DNA from: Alphaproteobacteria bacterium UBA4588 | GTDB lineage: Bacteria > Pseudomonadota > Alphaproteobacteria > Puniceispirillales > Puniceispirillaceae | Reading direction: 5' to 3' | DNA: 41,390 nucleotides | NCBI GenBank assembly: GCA_002387605.1 | Contig: DGJU01000085.1 | Span: 11,783 to 53,172 of the forward strand | Part shown: piece by piece, positions 33,652-41,390 of the stretch | How the letters are laid out: each line of letters starts with the position of its first letter | How positions within the stretch are numbered: the stretch's first letter is position 1 | The notes under the pieces: generated by a model | Seen by the model: the letters and a program-made list of their open reading frames with translations, nothing else | Databases searched by the model: none | What the model was told of the DNA's origin: nothing | Position numbers and translations under genes: made by a program

Positions 33652-34671
33652 ATGTCTCATGATACGAACCGCCCTCAGTTTCCAGGAACACGTCTGCGCC
33701 GCCTGCGCAGTTCTGCTGGAATTCGCGATATGGTGCAGGAAACCCGCCTTACAGTATCAGACCTTATCTGGCCGCTTTTTGTTGTTGAAGGCGATAAGGT
33801 AGAAGAGCCTATTGCATCGCTTCCAGGGGTATCCCGTTATTCAATTGATATGATTATAGAACAGGCCCGCTATGCGCTACGCCTTGGCATCCCCGCGATT
33901 GCGCTGTTTCCGCGCACCCCAGATGCGCTAAAAGACGCGCACGGGACTGAGGCGCTTAATCCTAACAATCTTATCTGCCGCGCTGTGCGGGCGGTCAAAG
34001 CAGAATGCCCAGATATTTTATTATTATGCGATGTTGCTCTAGACCCTTACACAGATCATGGCCATGACGGTTTGCTGGACGGCGCAAAAGTGCTGAATGA
34101 TGAAACAGTAGCAGCGCTTGTTGAACAAGCCCGCACCTTGGCAGAGGCAGGATGTGACATTATTGCGCCATCAGATATGATGGATGGCAGGATTGGCGCT
34201 ATTCGGGCCATGCTGGAATCAGAAGGTCATACAGATATGATGATCATGTCCTATGCTGCTAAATTTGCATCTGGCTTTTACGGGCCGTTCAGAGATGCGG
34301 TTGGCGCGGGGCGCAAGCTTGGCGGGGAGGGCAAAAAAACCTACCAGATGAACCCTGCCAACCGCGATGAAGCGACCCGTGAAGTGCTGATGGATATTGA
34401 TGAAGGCGCCGATATGGTAATGGTCAAACCGGGCATGCCTTATTTGGATATTGTGCGTGATATCTGTAATGCGACAACCGTACCCTGCTTTGCCTATCAG
34501 GTATCAGGTGAATATGCGATGTTACGGGCAGCAGGTCAGAATGGCTGGCTTGATGAAGACATCGTTGTCGAAGAAGCTCTGCTTGCTTTCAAGCGGGCTG
34601 GTGCAAGCGGCATTTTAACGTATTTTGCACCTGTCATCGCTGAAAAAATTCACGCCCGCGCTCAGCGATAA
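33652..34671 (+). CDS. hemB: Delta-aminolevulinic acid dehydratase (porphobilinogen synthase)
   Basis: Condenses two 5-aminolevulinate molecules into porphobilinogen for haem and related tetrapyrroles. 339 residues, TIM barrel. The two active-site lysines are Lys204 in MSYAAKFASGFYGPFRDA and Lys259 in MVMVKPGMPYLD. The metal loop reads DVALDPYTDHGHDG, the aspartate-rich form that uses Mg2+ or K+ rather than the three-cysteine zinc site of other HemB. The ATG at 33652 is the likely start; a purine-poor leader precedes it. Confidence 0.97.
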   Translation: MSHDTNRPQFPGTRLRRLRSSAGIRDMVQETRLTVSDLIWPLFVVEGDKVEEPIASLPGVSRYSIDMIIEQARYALRLGIPAIALFPRTPDALKDAHGTEALNPNNLICRAVRAVKAECPDILLLCDVALDPYTDHGHDGLLDGAKVLNDETVAALVEQARTLAEAGCDIIAPSDMMDGRIGAIRAMLESEGHTDMMIMSYAAKFASGFYGPFRDAVGAGRKLGGEGKKTYQMNPANRDEATREVLMDIDEGADMVMVKPGMPYLDIVRDICNATTVPCFAYQVSGEYAMLRAAGQNGWLDEDIVVEEALLAFKRAGASGILTYFAPVIAEKIHARAQR

Positions 34672-34770
34672 CAGGCAAAAAGCGTCGCCTTCTTGGTAAC
34701 GGCTTAGCTTAAGCTGGCATATGGTTTTTCTTCTAACAACACTGCCTGACGTTGAAAAAAAGAGATGATG

Positions 34771-36009
34771 ATGCCTGAAACGCCTCCCCTGCCAAACGTA
34801 ACAGCTGATGATATAAGACGCGCGGCTGATTTTCTGGCCCCTCTTATTATTGATACGCCCATGATACAAGCGCCCTCTTTATCGGGTTTGCTGGGCTGCT
34901 CGCTTCATCTAAAGCTTGAGAATTTACAATATACCTCCTCTTTTAAGGTGCGCGGCGCCGCTGTTGCTATGGCACAATTAACCGAAGAGCAGAAACAGCG
35001 CGGCATTATCACCATGTCAGCAGGTAATCACGCGCAGGCTGTCGCATTTCGCGCCCGTGAAGCAGGCCTCAAAGCAACCATTATCATGCCAAAACAGACA
35101 CCTTTTGCCAAAGTGGAGAGAACCCGCTCTCATGGCGCAGAAATCATCCTTGCCGGACGGTCGGTAAATGAAGGAGAAGCAACGGTTAAAGCCTATCAAG
35201 CTGAACATGGCTCAACCCTTATCCATCCTTACAATGATGTTCATGTCATTAGTGGTCAGGGAACAATCGGCCTTGAAATGCTCACGGCTGTTCCTGATCT
35301 TGATGTACTTGTTGTTCCTATTGGTGGCGGCGGGCTGATGTCTGGCATCAGCATTATGGCCAAAGAAATGCGGCCAGATATTACAATCATTGGCGTGCAG
35401 GCTGAACTTTACCCTACCATGGCACAGACCATTCGCGGGGATAAGATTATCTGCGGCGGGGAAACCCTTGCCGAAGGGATCGCCATTAAAAGTCCGGGCA
35501 CACTAACCCATCCCATCATTGCAAAACATGTCGATGATATTGTTCTTGTCTCAGAACAGCATCTGGAATGGGCTGTCGGCACACTTGTTGAAGAACAGCG
35601 GATTATTGCCGAAGGTGCAGGGGCTGCCGGAATAGCTGCTATTTATGCGCGCCCCGATTTGTTTGCCGGCAAGCGTGTTGGTGTCGTAATTTGCGGCGGA
35701 AATATAGATACCCGCCTCCTTGGCTCAATCCTGAACCGAAATATGATGTCGGATGGCAGGCTTGTGCGGGCCCGTATTGATATTTCTGATGAGCCCGGCA
35801 TGCTGGCCGGTATTTCTGATGCTATTGGTCAATGCGGCGGTAATATTGTTGAAATCTATCATCAGCGAATGTTCTATGATGTACCGGCAAAGCTGGCAAA
35901 AGTAGATGCTGTTATTGATACGCGCGGCACAGCGCATGCCAAAGAAATCGTAAATGCCCTAAAAGAACGAGGCTTTTCAGTCTCTATTATAGATGAGCAA
36001 AGTAGCTAG
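34771..36009 (+). CDS. Threonine ammonia-lyase with C-terminal ACT domain
   Basis: PLP enzyme that deaminates threonine to 2-oxobutanoate, feeding isoleucine synthesis or threonine breakdown. 412 residues. The PLP lysine is Lys59 in YTSSFKVRGA; the phosphate loop is PIGGGGLMSG. The last ~75 residues (ARIDISDEPGMLAGISDAIG onward) form one ACT domain, as in the ~400-residue ilvA/tdcB-like type; long biosynthetic IlvA has a different regulatory tail. Three ATGs stand in a row (34765, 34768, 34771); the last is six bases from AGAG. Serine dehydratase or racemase activity cannot be excluded. Confidence 0.9.
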   Translation: MPETPPLPNVTADDIRRAADFLAPLIIDTPMIQAPSLSGLLGCSLHLKLENLQYTSSFKVRGAAVAMAQLTEEQKQRGIITMSAGNHAQAVAFRAREAGLKATIIMPKQTPFAKVERTRSHGAEIILAGRSVNEGEATVKAYQAEHGSTLIHPYNDVHVISGQGTIGLEMLTAVPDLDVLVVPIGGGGLMSGISIMAKEMRPDITIIGVQAELYPTMAQTIRGDKIICGGETLAEGIAIKSPGTLTHPIIAKHVDDIVLVSEQHLEWAVGTLVEEQRIIAEGAGAAGIAAIYARPDLFAGKRVGVVICGGNIDTRLLGSILNRNMMSDGRLVRARIDISDEPGMLAGISDAIGQCGGNIVEIYHQRMFYDVPAKLAKVDAVIDTRGTAHAKEIVNALKERGFSVSIIDEQSS

Positions 36010-36122
36010 TTACAGGTGCTGTTACGCTGAGCTCTGCCTGCTTTTTCATAGTTTCTGGGTTAAATCAGGTATGGACGTTAATCAAGCTTGCCTAATAGAG
36101 ATAAATCCATAAAACTTCTGTT

Positions 36123-36851
36123 ATGGATCAACACCCTTATGTTTTTTTACCCAAACCTTTGCGGCTTAATGTAACACGCGCCCATAGTTGCACCTATCTG
36201 CCGGATAAGGTTGAGCGACGGCTTGCAGCTGATATCAGCAGCCGGCCTGAATTGCATGATACGCTTGCACAAGCAGGCTTTCGGCGGGTTGAAAACTGGG
36301 TTTACAAGCCAGCCTGTCAAGACTGTCAGGCCTGTCAGCCTATCCGGGTTGTATGTTCTGAATTTTCCCAGAGCCGCAATATGAAACGCCTTGCTGCAAA
36401 ACATGCTGACTTAATAGCAACTGTGCTAGAGGGCCCGCTAACCGATGAGCATTATGACTTGTTTCAGCGTTATCTGACCAGTCGTCATGTAGATGGCCAG
36501 ATGGGCGGCATGAGCAAGGAAGAATTTTCATCGATGGTTGAAAATTCCCCAATTTCAAGTTTGCTGATTGATTATCGTGATACTGAAGGCGTTTTGCTGG
36601 CCTCTGTTCTGGTCGATTTACAGTCGGACGGACTTAGCGCTGTATATAGTTTTTTTGAGCCGGATTGCCCGGAACGATCATTTGGCAGTTTTATCATTCT
36701 TGATTTAATCAACAGGGTCCAGCAGTCAGAAGCGCCTTACCTCTATCTTGGCTATTACATCGCTGAAAGCCGCAAAATGTCCTACAAGGCGCGCTATACA
36801 CCGTTCGAGATATTTCACGGCGGCACGTGGCAGCGTGGCTCATCCTTATAA
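36123..36851 (+). CDS. bpt: Aspartate/glutamate leucyltransferase (bacterial N-end rule)
   Basis: Transfers leucine from Leu-tRNA to proteins with N-terminal Asp or Glu, marking them for ClpS/ClpAP degradation. 242 residues of the Bpt/ATE family. The N-terminal cysteine cluster is present: Cys23, Cys65, Cys68, Cys71 and Cys78 (CQDCQACQPIRVVC). The C-terminal GNAT-like half has YLGYYIAESRKMSYKARYTPFE. There is no obvious ribosome binding site before ATG 36123. It ends one base before the convergent parC stop. Arginyl specificity is possible by homology to ATE1, but bacterial members of this size are usually leucyl. Confidence 0.94.
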   Translation: MDQHPYVFLPKPLRLNVTRAHSCTYLPDKVERRLAADISSRPELHDTLAQAGFRRVENWVYKPACQDCQACQPIRVVCSEFSQSRNMKRLAAKHADLIATVLEGPLTDEHYDLFQRYLTSRHVDGQMGGMSKEEFSSMVENSPISSLLIDYRDTEGVLLASVLVDLQSDGLSAVYSFFEPDCPERSFGSFIILDLINRVQQSEAPYLYLGYYIAESRKMSYKARYTPFEIFHGGTWQRGSSL

Positions 36852-36852
36852 T

Positions 36853-39069
36853 TTAGGTGAAACGAGCGGGCCGCGGAAAGCCTGTTGGCGGTAATTTACC
36901 GGCACTTCCCCGCTTGCCTGTCCATGTTAGCAGATCTGTTTCAGTGCGGGTGCGCCCGCCGCCCATCTGCCATGTTAATCCAGCTTCGCTCTCAAACACC
37001 TTGATATCAGCAAGCTCGCCATCCCGGTAACGCTGCAAGATAACACCCTTACCCCGGGTCATTTCTGGTAACTCAGACAGGGCAAAAACAAGCAATCGCC
37101 TATTCTGCCCAACAACAGCAACCATATCGCCTTGTGCCGGCACACAAATAACAGCTTTGCCGCCTGCCCCAAGATTTAACACCTGCTTGCCGGACCGTGT
37201 TTGGGCAATCGCTGACTGCATATCAACAATCATCCCATGACCGGCGTTTGATGCAACAAGCATTTTTCCAATTCCGCCGCGCATAATAGCAATAATCGAG
37301 GCATCTGCCGGAATATCAAGCATCAGAGACAGAGGCTCACCAAATCCACGCCCGCGCGGTAATTTATCACCACTCAAGGTATAGAACCGACCATTTTCTG
37401 CCATTAGCAGAAACTTATCAGTCGTCTCACCATGAAGGATAAATGCCGGCCCATCTCCTTCTTTGAATTTATAGTCAGCTGTCAGGTCAAGATGGCCTTT
37501 CATGGCACGCACCCAGCCCATTTCTGAGCAAATAACCGTGATAGGCTCTTTTTCGGTCAGCATTTCTTCAATGTCGATATCGATCACAGGCGCATCTGCG
37601 CAAATCGTACGGCGGACATCTGTTTTCTGGAACAATGCCTTCATCGCTTTTATCTGGCGCGTAATTTCAGTCCATTGAAGTCCTTCTTCACTAACAAGAG
37701 AGGCCAACCCAGACTGTTCGGCAATCAATGCATCACGTTCAGACAGCAAACCTTCTTCTTCTAGACGGCGCAATGAGCGGAGGCGCATATCAAGAATAGC
37801 ATTGGCCTGAACTTCGGTAAGCTCAAACACCCGCATCAACTCATCGCGCGGCGCATCACTATCCCGAACAATCCGAATAACTTCATCAAGATTGAGGAAA
37901 ACGATAAGGTAGCCACCAAGAATTTCCAACCGATGGGCAATTTTATCAAGCCGGAACTGGCTTCGGCGCAACAGAACTACGCGCCTATGAGCAAGCCATT
38001 CAAGCAATGCCTCTTTTAAATTCATCACCGAAGGGCGACCCGTTGAATCAAGGACATTTAGGTTGAGTGAGGCACGCGCCTCAAGTTCGGTCAGTTTAAA
38101 CAAACTTTCCATCACAGCTTCAGGATTAAGCCGGCGTGTCTTGGGCTCCAGAACAATCCGGATATCTTCGGCTGACTCATCACGAATATCTGCCAGCATT
38201 GGCAGTTTTTTTGCCATCATCATTTCTGCCATACGCTCGATCAGGCGTGACTTCTGCACCTGATAGGGAATTTCAGTAATGATAATCTGCCATCCGCCGC
38301 CTTTTTCCTTCTCGACCTCCCAGCTTGCTCTTACCCGAAAGCTGCCCCTGCCCGTTGCATAGCTTTGACGGATTGATTCTGCTGGTTCAACAAGCACACC
38401 CCCCGTTGGAAAATCTGGACCTTTTACATAGCCAAGCAGCGTATCAACAGAGGCATTTGGATATTTCACCAGATGCAGCGCCGCATCGCTTAACTCAAGA
38501 ACATTATGCGGCGGCACAGCAGTTGCCATACCAACAGCAATCCCTTGTGCACCATTTGCCAACAGGTTTGGAAATCCAGCAGGCAACAGCACCGGCTCTT
38601 CTGATTCGCCGTCATAAGTAGGCCGGAAATCAATGGCATCTTCATCAATACCATCTAGAAGCAGGCGGGCAACATCTGTCATCCGAGCTTCGGTATAGCG
38701 CATGGCAGCCGCATTATCACCGTCGATATTGCCAAAATTCCCTTGCCCATCGACAAGCTGATAGCGCATCGCAAAATCCTGCGCCAACCGGACCATGGCA
38801 TCATAAATCGCAGCATCTCCATGCGGATGGAACTTACCCATTACATCACCCACAACACGGGCTGATTTTTTATACCCCTGATCCGGGTCGAGCTTTAATT
38901 GCCGCATGGCAAATAACAGCCGTCTATGCACCGGTTTCAACCCGTCCCTGACATCTGGCAGGGAGCGTGATGTTATCGTTGAGAGAGCGTAAGCAAGATA
39001 GCGCTGGGAGAGCGCTTCTGAAAAAGCTGTCTTGGAAATGTCGTCTCCGAGAAGGCTTTCATCTGACAT
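36853..39069 (-). CDS. parC: DNA topoisomerase IV subunit A
   Basis: Breaks and rejoins DNA to unlink sister chromosomes, working with ParE. 738 residues, near E. coli ParC (752) and shorter than GyrA. The active-site Tyr125 lies in AAMRYTEARM; RSLPDVRDGLKPVHRRLLFAM and GKFHPHGDAAIYDAM are the conserved winged-helix segments. The C-terminal third is a partial beta-pinwheel and lacks the GyrA box, favouring ParC over GyrA. The residue matching E. coli Ser80 is Ala86, and Glu84 is Asp90. ATG 39069 has AAGGA ten bases upstream; an in-frame TTG at 39078 is rejected. Confidence 0.95.
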   Translation of the reverse strand: MSDESLLGDDISKTAFSEALSQRYLAYALSTITSRSLPDVRDGLKPVHRRLLFAMRQLKLDPDQGYKKSARVVGDVMGKFHPHGDAAIYDAMVRLAQDFAMRYQLVDGQGNFGNIDGDNAAAMRYTEARMTDVARLLLDGIDEDAIDFRPTYDGESEEPVLLPAGFPNLLANGAQGIAVGMATAVPPHNVLELSDAALHLVKYPNASVDTLLGYVKGPDFPTGGVLVEPAESIRQSYATGRGSFRVRASWEVEKEKGGGWQIIITEIPYQVQKSRLIERMAEMMMAKKLPMLADIRDESAEDIRIVLEPKTRRLNPEAVMESLFKLTELEARASLNLNVLDSTGRPSVMNLKEALLEWLAHRRVVLLRRSQFRLDKIAHRLEILGGYLIVFLNLDEVIRIVRDSDAPRDELMRVFELTEVQANAILDMRLRSLRRLEEEGLLSERDALIAEQSGLASLVSEEGLQWTEITRQIKAMKALFQKTDVRRTICADAPVIDIDIEEMLTEKEPITVICSEMGWVRAMKGHLDLTADYKFKEGDGPAFILHGETTDKFLLMAENGRFYTLSGDKLPRGRGFGEPLSLMLDIPADASIIAIMRGGIGKMLVASNAGHGMIVDMQSAIAQTRSGKQVLNLGAGGKAVICVPAQGDMVAVVGQNRRLLVFALSELPEMTRGKGVILQRYRDGELADIKVFESEAGLTWQMGGGRTRTETDLLTWTGKRGSAGKLPPTGFPRPARFT

Positions 39070-39114
39070 AGTACCCAAATCCTTTTTGTCGTGTCGGGAA
39101 CAGTTCCCGGCCAG

Positions 39115-39864
39115 CTACGATATGATGTCGTTGTTATAGCGTCTGGATACTAAATGTGCCAGTCTCAACCGCGGCGTTGGTAAATCTTGGTGAATAAGCT
39201 GAAAAACGCGGCGGCCCAGAAAATGGCCTGTCAGAGACAAACCAGATGAGATTTCAGTATTTGTGACAACAGCGCCTCCTAATAAGGCAGGCAATACCAG
39301 CATTCTGTCTGCAAACGCGCCAACCGAAGCGCGGCCAACAGCACAGCCACTTCGAGGGCTAACATAAATAAGCTCATCTGCTGTGCCGCTTACCGCGCAG
39401 CGATCAAGCTCCAACCCGAAGCCCAATATCGTCAGCAGCCCTGCTTCCCAGCGAATATAGTATGCAAGCCATGTATCATCATCCTCACTCAAGGAAATGA
39501 TTTCAAGCAAAGCAATCGTAGCATCAAATAAATTTGAATGAGGCTCACGTTCAGGAATGCCAGCATTTATGAGCGCGCAGCATGAAGCGATTGCAGCAAG
39601 CTTAAGCGGGTCATCAAGACAGGCTGCCGGCGCACTACGCTCAAGCTCCATCCGGAATGTGCCGAGCTGGCCCTCAAGACGCGCCTGCCAGTCTGTCGCA
39701 ACAAGATTACCAAGCTCCAACATACCTTTTTTAGAGCGCGAGGCAGCTGCATGAACAAGACCGGCATGCCGGCCATAGGACTGGCTTAGGACAGTGACAA
39801 CCGCATTAGATTCACCATGCGGACGCCTTTCGAGAATAAGCGCCGTGTCCGACCATTCAGGCAT
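39115..39864 (-). CDS. recO: DNA repair protein RecO
   Basis: Loads RecA on SSB-coated DNA with RecR in the RecF pathway. 249 residues. The N-terminal OB fold starts WSDTALILERRPHGESNAVV and continues with YGRHAGLVHAAASRSKK; the C-terminal helical part has RWEAGLLTILGFGLELDRCAV, a family-typical stretch. It overlaps the end of era by eight bases, so era and recO are translated together. The rnc-era-recO order is widespread in proteobacteria. Confidence 0.94.
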   Translation of the reverse strand: MPEWSDTALILERRPHGESNAVVTVLSQSYGRHAGLVHAAASRSKKGMLELGNLVATDWQARLEGQLGTFRMELERSAPAACLDDPLKLAAIASCCALINAGIPEREPHSNLFDATIALLEIISLSEDDDTWLAYYIRWEAGLLTILGFGLELDRCAVSGTADELIYVSPRSGCAVGRASVGAFADRMLVLPALLGGAVVTNTEISSGLSLTGHFLGRRVFQLIHQDLPTPRLRLAHLVSRRYNNDIIS

Positions 39865-40762
39865 CGAAATTCAGGTCCCAATCTGCATAGCGCTCTTTAT
39901 CATCCATCCAGTCTTTACGATATTTAACATGGGTAAGAAGATGGATGCGCCTATCGAGCGCCTCTTCAAGTTCAAGCCGCGCTGATTGCCCAATCCGGCG
40001 CAGCGTCTGCCCGCCCTTACCAAGCACAATACCGCGATGACCTTCGCGAGACACATAAACAGACACCCTGATTTCGGCACTGCCATCCTTTTTTTCTTCC
40101 CAGCTATCTGTTTCAACCGTCATTTGATACGGCAATTCCTGATGTAGGTTCAAAAATAGTTTTTCGCGCAACACTTCGGCCGCAAGCAGGCGTTGCGGTA
40201 AATCGGATAAATCTTCAGGATCAAACAAATAAGGGCTGAGTGGCATCTTTTCTGCGAGCCAGCTTTTGACATCCTCAACACCATGCCCATATTCTGCCGA
40301 AACCATAAAGATTTTTTCAAAATCATATTCATCTGACAATGCTTTGGTGCGGGTCAGTAACTTTTCCGGTGTTGCCAGATCTGTTTTATTTAATATCAGA
40401 GAGACTGTTAGTTTTTGTTCTTTGATTTTGGCAAGAATAGCCAGCGTATCATCATCGATGACTTTACGGGCGCAATCATGCAGCAATAACAACACATCCC
40501 CATCATCTGCCCCTTGCCATGCGGCATGCACCATAGCTCTGTCCAGCCGGCGTTTGGGAGTGAAGATACCAGGGGTATCCACAAACACCATCTGCGACGT
40601 CCCCTTCATGGCAATGCCGCGAATACGGCTACGGGTTGTCTGAACCTTAGGTGTTACAATCGATACTTTTTGACCGACCATCTGGTTCATCAATGTTGAT
40701 TTACCGGCATTTGGTGGGCCGATAAGCGCAACAAAGCCAGATCGTGTCTGCGTATTATCCAT
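39857..40762 (-). CDS. era: GTPase Era
   Basis: GTPase that binds 16S rRNA near its 3' end during 30S maturation. 301 residues. G1 GPPNAGKS (15-22), G3 DTPG (62-65), G4 NKTD (125-128) and G5 SAEYG (155-159) are intact, and the KH domain with GIVLGKGGQTLRRIG follows. ATG 40762 is preceded by an in-frame GTG (40765); GGGA sits eight bases ahead of the ATG. Lies between rnc and recO. Confidence 0.97.
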   Translation of the reverse strand: MDNTQTRSGFVALIGPPNAGKSTLMNQMVGQKVSIVTPKVQTTRSRIRGIAMKGTSQMVFVDTPGIFTPKRRLDRAMVHAAWQGADDGDVLLLLHDCARKVIDDDTLAILAKIKEQKLTVSLILNKTDLATPEKLLTRTKALSDEYDFEKIFMVSAEYGHGVEDVKSWLAEKMPLSPYLFDPEDLSDLPQRLLAAEVLREKLFLNLHQELPYQMTVETDSWEEKKDGSAEIRVSVYVSREGHRGIVLGKGGQTLRRIGQSARLELEEALDRRIHLLTHVKYRKDWMDDKERYADWDLNFDA

Positions 40763-40793
40763 CACAACATTCCCTTTTATTCATGAGATATTA

Positions 40794-41390
40794 TTACCCT
40801 TTTGTAAGATTAGAAAGCAGGTTTCGAGCGGCATCCTGTTCGGCTATTTTGCGTGACAGGCCCTCTCCTTGCGCTTTATGAACGCCATTCAGAACCACTT
40901 CTACACTAAAATATAGTGCATGATCGGGGCCCTTCTTTTCCAGAATATTGTAAGCTGGCAACCCAAGCTGGCGGGCAGCTGCCCATTCTTGTAATGCTGA
41001 TTTAGGGTTTTCGTTCCGGTCATCTGGAACAGCATCATCAAAAACCCAATGGGTGAGAACAAATTTTCGCGCCGCCGCCATACCGCCATCAAGATATAAG
41101 GCTGCAATAATGGCTTCTGCAACATCGCTTTGAACCGATGCCCGCTCATGAACATCACCGATGCCATCTGCCAGAATAAATGATGGCAGGCCAACACCAA
41201 CAGCAATTTTGGCAAGAGCGCCCTCTTTGGCTAACGGATGGTAGCGTTTGGTAAGCTCGCCCTGATCAGCATCAGCAAATTTGTGATAAAGCGTCTCACT
41301 TAAGATAAGGGCAAGCACCTTATCGCCCAGAAATTCGAGCCGCTCATAAGAATATTCATCTGCCCGTAACGAGCGATGCGTTAACGCCAT
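40794..41390 (-). CDS. rnc: Ribonuclease III, N-terminus cut by right edge
   Basis: Cleaves double-stranded RNA, including the 30S rRNA precursor. 198 residues are inside the window. The catalytic signature ERLEFLGDKVL and the second acidic cluster SDVAEAIIAALYLDGG are intact. The C-terminal double-stranded RNA binding domain runs from about NPKSALQEWAAARQLG to the end (GEGLSRKIAEQDAARNLL). The Met at the edge lies in MALTHRS, which is normally about 30 residues into the protein, so it is probably internal and the true start lies beyond 41390. Confidence 0.96.
   Translation of the reverse strand: MALTHRSLRADEYSYERLEFLGDKVLALILSETLYHKFADADQGELTKRYHPLAKEGALAKIAVGVGLPSFILADGIGDVHERASVQSDVAEAIIAALYLDGGMAAARKFVLTHWVFDDAVPDDRNENPKSALQEWAAARQLGLPAYNILEKKGPDHALYFSVEVVLNGVHKAQGEGLSRKIAEQDAARNLLSNLTKG

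Noticed and set aside
1..41390. CRISPR arrays, insertion sequences, integrase or phage genes, tRNA or rRNA genes, toxin-antitoxin pairs
   Set aside because: No repeat-spacer pattern, transposase-like protein, cloverleaf with CCA-type end or rRNA motif was seen; all long frames resolve to known housekeeping families.

Overview
The window is a gene-dense, housekeeping stretch of an alphaproteobacterial chromosome. The main evidence is gene order and gene content: trpG-trpD-trpC-moaC-moeA-lexA, gltX-gltA, a long run from rpsB to lpxB, proS-lolC-lolD-dnaE, and rnc-era-recO-parC. Lineage markers agree: LpxI instead of LpxH, a short ProS without an editing insertion, and a LexA operator of the direct-repeat GAAC-N7-GAAC type. 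By eye the base composition is close to balanced (not computed). A marine, SAR116-like (Puniceispirillales) relative would fit, but that placement is inference.

Layout. 1-970 (minus): rplM then rpsI, with rpsI running off the left edge. 971-1365: a 395-base gap holding the rplM promoter and a structured leader, then AT-rich DNA with a perfect inverted repeat. 1366-6368 (plus): trpG-trpD-trpC (tryptophan), moaC-moeA (molybdenum cofactor), and lexA behind its own SOS control region. 6362-8443 (minus): comEC, converging on lexA. 8539-11316 (plus): gltX and gltA, closed by a strong terminator. 11394-33339 (minus): rpsB-tsf, ended by a strong terminator; pyrH-frr-uppS-cdsA-dxr-rseP-bamA-skp-lpxD-fabZ-lpxA-lpxI-lpxB, which links translation recycling to envelope construction (isoprenoid carrier, phospholipid, outer-membrane assembly, lipid A); and, transcribed ahead of rpsB, proS-lolC-lolD-dnaE. 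33652-36851 (plus): hemB, a threonine ammonia-lyase with an ACT domain, and the N-end-rule transferase bpt. 36853-41390 (minus): parC, recO, era and rnc, with rnc cut by the right edge.

I found no mobile element, CRISPR array, tRNA, rRNA, phage gene or toxin-antitoxin pair, and no convincing new multi-gene system. The signals worth a second look are regulatory: structured 5' leaders upstream of rplM and rpsB that look like ribosomal-protein feedback elements, a 12-bp hairpin between rpsB and tsf, two opposed LexA boxes covering a candidate lexA promoter, and a possible 53-residue small protein upstream of proS. Functions are assigned from recognisable family motifs read in the translated sequence; no database search was run.
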